Shown here piece after piece: positions 43,801-49,800 of a stretch of 64,000 nt of DNA. Made by a program: the position numbers and the translations under genes. Within the stretch, counting starts at the first letter, position 1, and the number at the start of each line of letters is the position of its first letter. The notes under the pieces were generated by a model that was not told the origin of the DNA, ran no database searches, and was given only the letters and a program-made list of their open reading frames with translations. The stretch is from Apostichopus japonicus (Eukaryota > Echinodermata > Holothuroidea > Aspidochirotida > Stichopodidae): assembly GCF_037975245.1 (NCBI RefSeq), contig NC_092562.1, forward strand, positions 30,144,054-30,208,053, in the 5' to 3' direction.

Positions 43801-46800
43801 GTCTCATCTTTGGTAAAAAGTGCATTGACTGTGCCTTTCATAGCTTTAACTTTTTAGTTTCTCAATAGCAGTGAACATTTCTGCCGTTTTCCCTTAAATT
43901 CACTTCTTAGAGTTGCTACAGTAAAGATGCTTTTATTATGACCCAGTCACCTCTTCCTTCCACTGCTGAAGATTTCTGGAGGATGGTCTATGATTATGAC
44001 TGTGCTGCTATTGTCTGCTTGAACCAAAGGGATGAAAACGATGAGGTACGTATACGTTCAGGCTGTTGGTTCTTTAGATACATGTAAAATACCAAGGAAC
44101 TAGCAACACTTGTGTCTGTTTTCTGTCATTAATTTCTGGAGGGTGGTCTATGATTATGACTAGTTGCTATTGTCTGCTTGAATCAAATAGATGAACATGA
44201 TTAGTTAAGTATAAGTACAGGCTAGATTCTGTAGATAAATGTTAATTTCTTAGGAACTAGCATCACCTATTTCAGTCTTCTGTCATTAATTTACATGTTG
44301 ACATCATATTAACCTCTTGACAACACAACTTGCCAACTTTCAAAAACACAAATCTGTATTTCCACACCTTAATACTGTATTTTTCACCCCCAAACTGTAT
44401 TTTGTTTAAAATAAGGCTTTCAACTACTTTATCAACTGTTAATCACTCAAACAAGAATAAGGAAAATGAGAAAAAAACTGGCCATTGTGATTGTATTAAT
44501 TTTTACTTTGTAAAAGAGGTTAATATGCACAGTGGGAGATGTCTACCCAAGCTTCATCTGCTCGCTTTTTCATCAATGAATCATCCGGCCAGTCCAGTAT
44601 CTATCTGAAAGTGTGCAAACTCAACTTCTAACTGATCTAATACATCCTCCATGTAATGAAAACATTTCACAAAATAGGCAACTGAATCAAATGACACATC
44701 CATTCGTTTTCTTGGATTTGAAACATTAGCATTATTAGAAGCTCATCAGTCAAGGGAAACTTTGTGATAACATAATCACATACATCAATGTAATACTTCC
44801 TAACAGAAGGATAGAATTCACAAAGTTGAGTTGAAGTGAACTCTCTTTCCCTAATGAAGTCTCTGATATCCTTTCCTAAAATGATGTCTTCATCTGACTT
44901 TTGGCTTTAACTGTATATTTGCATTTCTCTAGTGAATTTTCGTTGACAATAACCTCTGGTTTAACAAACCTCAGCATGAGCTTACGAAGAGATCATTGAG
45001 TTTATCCCTTAACCATGTACTTTAGGTTCATCCGTTTGGAGTTCCAAGTTAAGCCTGGTGAAGAGAGTAATAGTGACTTTCATGAACAAACAGTAAAGCT
45101 GGTTGTAATCCTCTGAAAGTGTAAAATAGATTGTTGCAGCTTTAGAATATGATGAACTGTCTTTACTGGCTGAATGTGAGTTTGATGTGGTCACTTTGGG
45201 TCCGACTGTTTTCTTAGATGAGACTGAAGTCATCTTTCTCACACTTTCAGAAGGAACTGGGTATGCTGCTCTTGGAAGATAGATGTTGTGCAGTTTTTAT
45301 CTTTGGGATTTTGAATGATACCATTGACTTATTGGCTATTGCTCCTCCTGCGCTTGGAGACAGGGTAGACTTGACCACCCTTAATGCACATAAAGACATG
45401 AGAATGCTTGATGCACTTGAAGACTTGACTGCCCTTGATGTACTTGGCAGCTTGGTTGTGCTGGATGTTCCTGCAGACTTGACCACCCTTGGTGCATGTG
45501 AAGGCATGGCAATGCTTGATGCACTTGATGACATAATAGCTTTCTTTGACTTCTGTTCACTAAGATCATGAACACTGTTTCTTTTTTTGCAGCAATCCAG
45601 ACCACTGTCACCAGCTTCATTTTTGAAGTATTCAACTAATGCTGGCCATTGTTCTAGTAGTCTGTTAATTGCTTTTTCAAGAGAGAGCCATCTGGTACAA
45701 ACATGCTTCAAAAGTTTATGGCTTTCAGTACCACATAGCTTCTGCACAGATTTAAATTCTGTGTGGCACTTGGAAGACTTTTCTAAATAGTAGTATACTG
45801 AGATTAGTACATCAACAGGAATAAATGGCAATTGGGCTGCTCCCTTTTCCGCAGCTAGATGAAGAAGGTGACACTGACACCCAAGAAAAAAGACATCTTG
45901 GTTTCCTTCTTGACATTTACTTCTATGAATGCCCATCATAACTGAAGCATTGTCTGCAGCAAAACAGATGACATTTTTCCATGGGATACTCTTCTCCTTT
46001 AAGGAATTGTCAAGAAGTGGAAAGATATTTGCACCAGTTGATCTTTTTTCAGTTGTATAGCTATTTCAAGTAGCACACTCACAACTTTGCTTAAATCTTC
46101 ATCAAAGAATTGAATTACAATTGGATAAAGCTGTTCTTCAGCACCTCCATAGGAGCTGCCATCAGTTGACAATGAGAACCGGGTGTGTCTTAGTTTGTGA
46201 ATAATATCACCTGAAAAGAGATAAAAGAAGTAAAAACCCTACATGATGCCATGTAACTCAGTATTGTCGATTGTATAAACAGCTTAAAACCACAATCAAC
46301 CCAGCCTGCAGAGGCCTTAGCCCACAGATAAACAGCTTGCTAAATGAAGAATTAATAATTATAATAATTTCACAAGCAAGGTCTTCAAAAATTAGAGAGG
46401 AACACACACACACTAAAATATGGTCCCATGAAGAAAGAACGAAGCCTTGCTGTTCATTAAGAATATATAGTCAATTATAATGCACATTCCACATGTTTAA
46501 TAATGTTACTTCGCCATACAAATTAATAGCCTACAGTACAATGGTAGCAACCTAGACCAGGTCTAAGCTACGACCAGAATGAACTAACGTTAGGTCTACT
46601 ACTATTTAATAGAAGTACTTAGTAGTGCTATTTATTGAGGCTAATGATAGGCCTAGCCATATTGTATATTAACTAGCCTACTTACTAGCCTATAGTACGA
46701 TAGTAGTACTAGGACAGGTCTAGGCTACGACCAGAACTTACGTTTCGTCTACTAGTACCACTGCTAAGGCTAGTACTGGCAGTAGGCGTATGTTAGGATA

Positions 46801-46811
46801 ATAGGCCTAGC

Positions 46812-46848
<37 letters not shown>

Positions 46849-49800
46849 TAGCCTAGGCTTGGCTAGTTATTCAGTAAACCCTAACAAATATCAGGCAACT
46901 TCGTTATCCCAATTATTACTGGTGTAAGTGCAAAATTACGATGATTTATTAACTACAACTAAGACTAACTAAGGGATATATGCTAGTCTACTCACTTTTT
47001 GTCTCCCGTCGTAAAGTCCTTGTAATTGCACTAGTCTTCGTCCGACGACAAGAGAACTTTGCGGCAAACTTGCTGTCTGGAAACGGCTTCTTCACCAATT
47101 CTGTGAAGTGATCAGAAGTGATCAGTGGTAAACTGCATGTTATGTTCCAGTATGAATTGCATAAAATATGCATCTGCTCTTATAACATCAAAGCAATTGT
47201 TACTAGATTTCATTAATGATGTTTTACTCTGCTTGTTGTTTCTGGGTTTTACCAATGTTTCCTTGATTGAAAGTGCTGTAGAATGTCGAAGGCCCAGCTA
47301 TGTGAAATATGAATATCAACCCCACAAAGCTTATACAGTACATGGTGCTTATCTTTCCTTGATTCCTCGATAAAAGACCACTTTTCTGCATATTCATCTT
47401 TGAATGATTGCTTCCTGGCTTTGCCTTTTCTTGATACTTGACTCAATGTTGATGCCATGAGGTAATTGTTTGCTCTTAAAAACGCATGGTATTCAGGTAG
47501 TCATGCGATACTGTAACTTGTAAGCGTTAGCTTTCCTATATACGTCATTTGATACTGGGTTTCTAAAGTGTGACATGCATGTTCAAAAATGAATTACACA
47601 AAGGTATCTATTTGAGTGCTGATTCTGGTTCTCCGGTGAATGTCGAACACAATTAGTAATGTTAAAAGATAATACAGTATCAAGAAAGGTGGATTTGAGG
47701 CAAATAAAAAAGACAATTGATGATGTTAACGTATGTTACTCCGTGTCCTACAGTTGTCTATAAACATAGCCCCTTCTCCATTAAAGTGAAGGGGAATATA
47801 TATGAGCAATGTCAATGATATCTTATGACACAAAAAAAATTGAAGTACTTATTACATTCCATTGTAAGTTAATGAGGCTGATCATTTAGGACACCATAAC
47901 ATACGTTAACAACACAGCAGGAATTTGGAGTTATAGAACTAAGCCACTGGCTCAGTGACAAATTTCATCAACTAGTTAGATAGAGTACCTTAGAACTACT
48001 AGGAAATGAGGTGTTTCCTAGCATGGAAGTTCTCAGTTTTCTCAATAATTTACATTCAAAGTGAATGTTGTTAACGTATGTTATGAAGACACCGAAAAAT
48101 GAGACACCATAACATACGTTAACAGATGTCCCAAAACCATGTTTTAGACTCATAATGGATGATGGAAATAGTTTATAGCTATTTCAAACATGGTGAAATA
48201 TTAAGTGAGTTGAATATTCTGTGAGAATTCCTGCCATGAGCCTAAAATAGATTTTCACATTTAGCATATGTTATGCAGGCTAGAAATGAGGACACCACAC
48301 AAATTGTGACTGATACAGAGGAATTGAACTGCTAGCAGTAAAAGAACTGTTTACTATCAGTGTATGTGGGGTGTTGATCAGTTACAAATGTTTTGATATT
48401 CAAAACTATCAGTTGATAGTGAAATAATGCCCATTTAACGTATTTTTACGTTATGTTGAGGACACCGAACAATTTGTACAGTTTAACAACCAATAACAAG
48501 TTTTTTTCAAATGTATTTTTGAATGAATTTGTCCTCTGAGATGCCATTAGACCTATTCTCAGCATGAGTAGTGAGTTTCTGGGACTTGCAATCCCTAGTA
48601 CACTACTGTGCAGTGTGTGATTAGGTTATAATCATGAAGAGTTGCCACCAGTTAACGTATGTTATGCATGAGGACACCAAAAATATGTACGTTAACAAAG
48701 ATGAAGATCTTTATTTTCCAGCAGTTGATGAGATGGGTGAATGAGATTTGCTAGTGTAATTGAAGCTCTGCTTTCACTTGAATAGAAAATGCAAAGTCAC
48801 GGCATAATAACATGGGAAAAACTAAGAAAAGTGCATCTCAATTACAGCCATTTTGTCACATTTTGGTGTCCAAAATTAGCACAATATTTGCAGTAAAACC
48901 CTCATAATTTCGCATCCACCCAATGTATGGTTGAATAACTATCAATGATATCTGATGGTATATTGACACAACCATTGAAAAGGGAAATACAAGCAAAGGA
49001 GTATGATGAATGGAAATTTCAGCAAAATGAAAAAAGGGATATAAAATCTCTCCAGTATCATATTTTTACATATATTGGCGTGTTCAACACTGAGAGATTC
49101 TTCTCCGGGTGTACGTGTGCGAATGTAAAACTATACAGGAAAATCTGGAAAAAAATTCATATCCGAGATGACTGTTATCAACGATGCTGTTTGCTGTAAC
49201 CAGTCTTTTGGTTTAATGTTTACTGAAGTCAGCCAATCAAGTTGCACAAACAGTGTTATCACCACTTATCTAAATTTAGATCAGTGGTTATGACACTCAA
49301 TTTAAGGTCAAACAAGTGAAGTCATGAGACTCATGACTAGTATTATTGCAGTCGCGTACGTTTGCGAATTATAAATGCAACGGTGAAAGCAAAATCCGTA
49401 TTTCTTTAAAAGGAAAACATGCGCCCATATTTTCAAGGATTTTCCATACGAGATACGGCAAAAACGTACAAGTTAGCAGATCTGACATTCCTATGTCCAG
49501 TCATATTTGTTTAACAAAGATCTTCATCTTTTACAGACAACTTGCCTCTACTGGCCAGACAGTGGAAAGATACAACATGGCAACATGTTAGTTGAATGCA
49601 CTGATGTCGAAGATAAAGACAAATACTGCTCGCGATGTAGGCTGATGGTTAATTTCAAGAATAGTAAGGTAAAGTTGAAATTGACTAAAAATCATCTCAG
49701 CAAAATGTATCATTGTCTTTTATATTCAATCAATAAAAAATCTTCTAAACTAAACTTTTCAGAAATTGTGAACATAGAAAAGATTTGAGAAAACACAATC

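Noticed and set aside
45218-45571. 117-residue + strand frame
   Set aside because: Antisense to the low-complexity part of the minus-strand hAT-like gene; no independent support.
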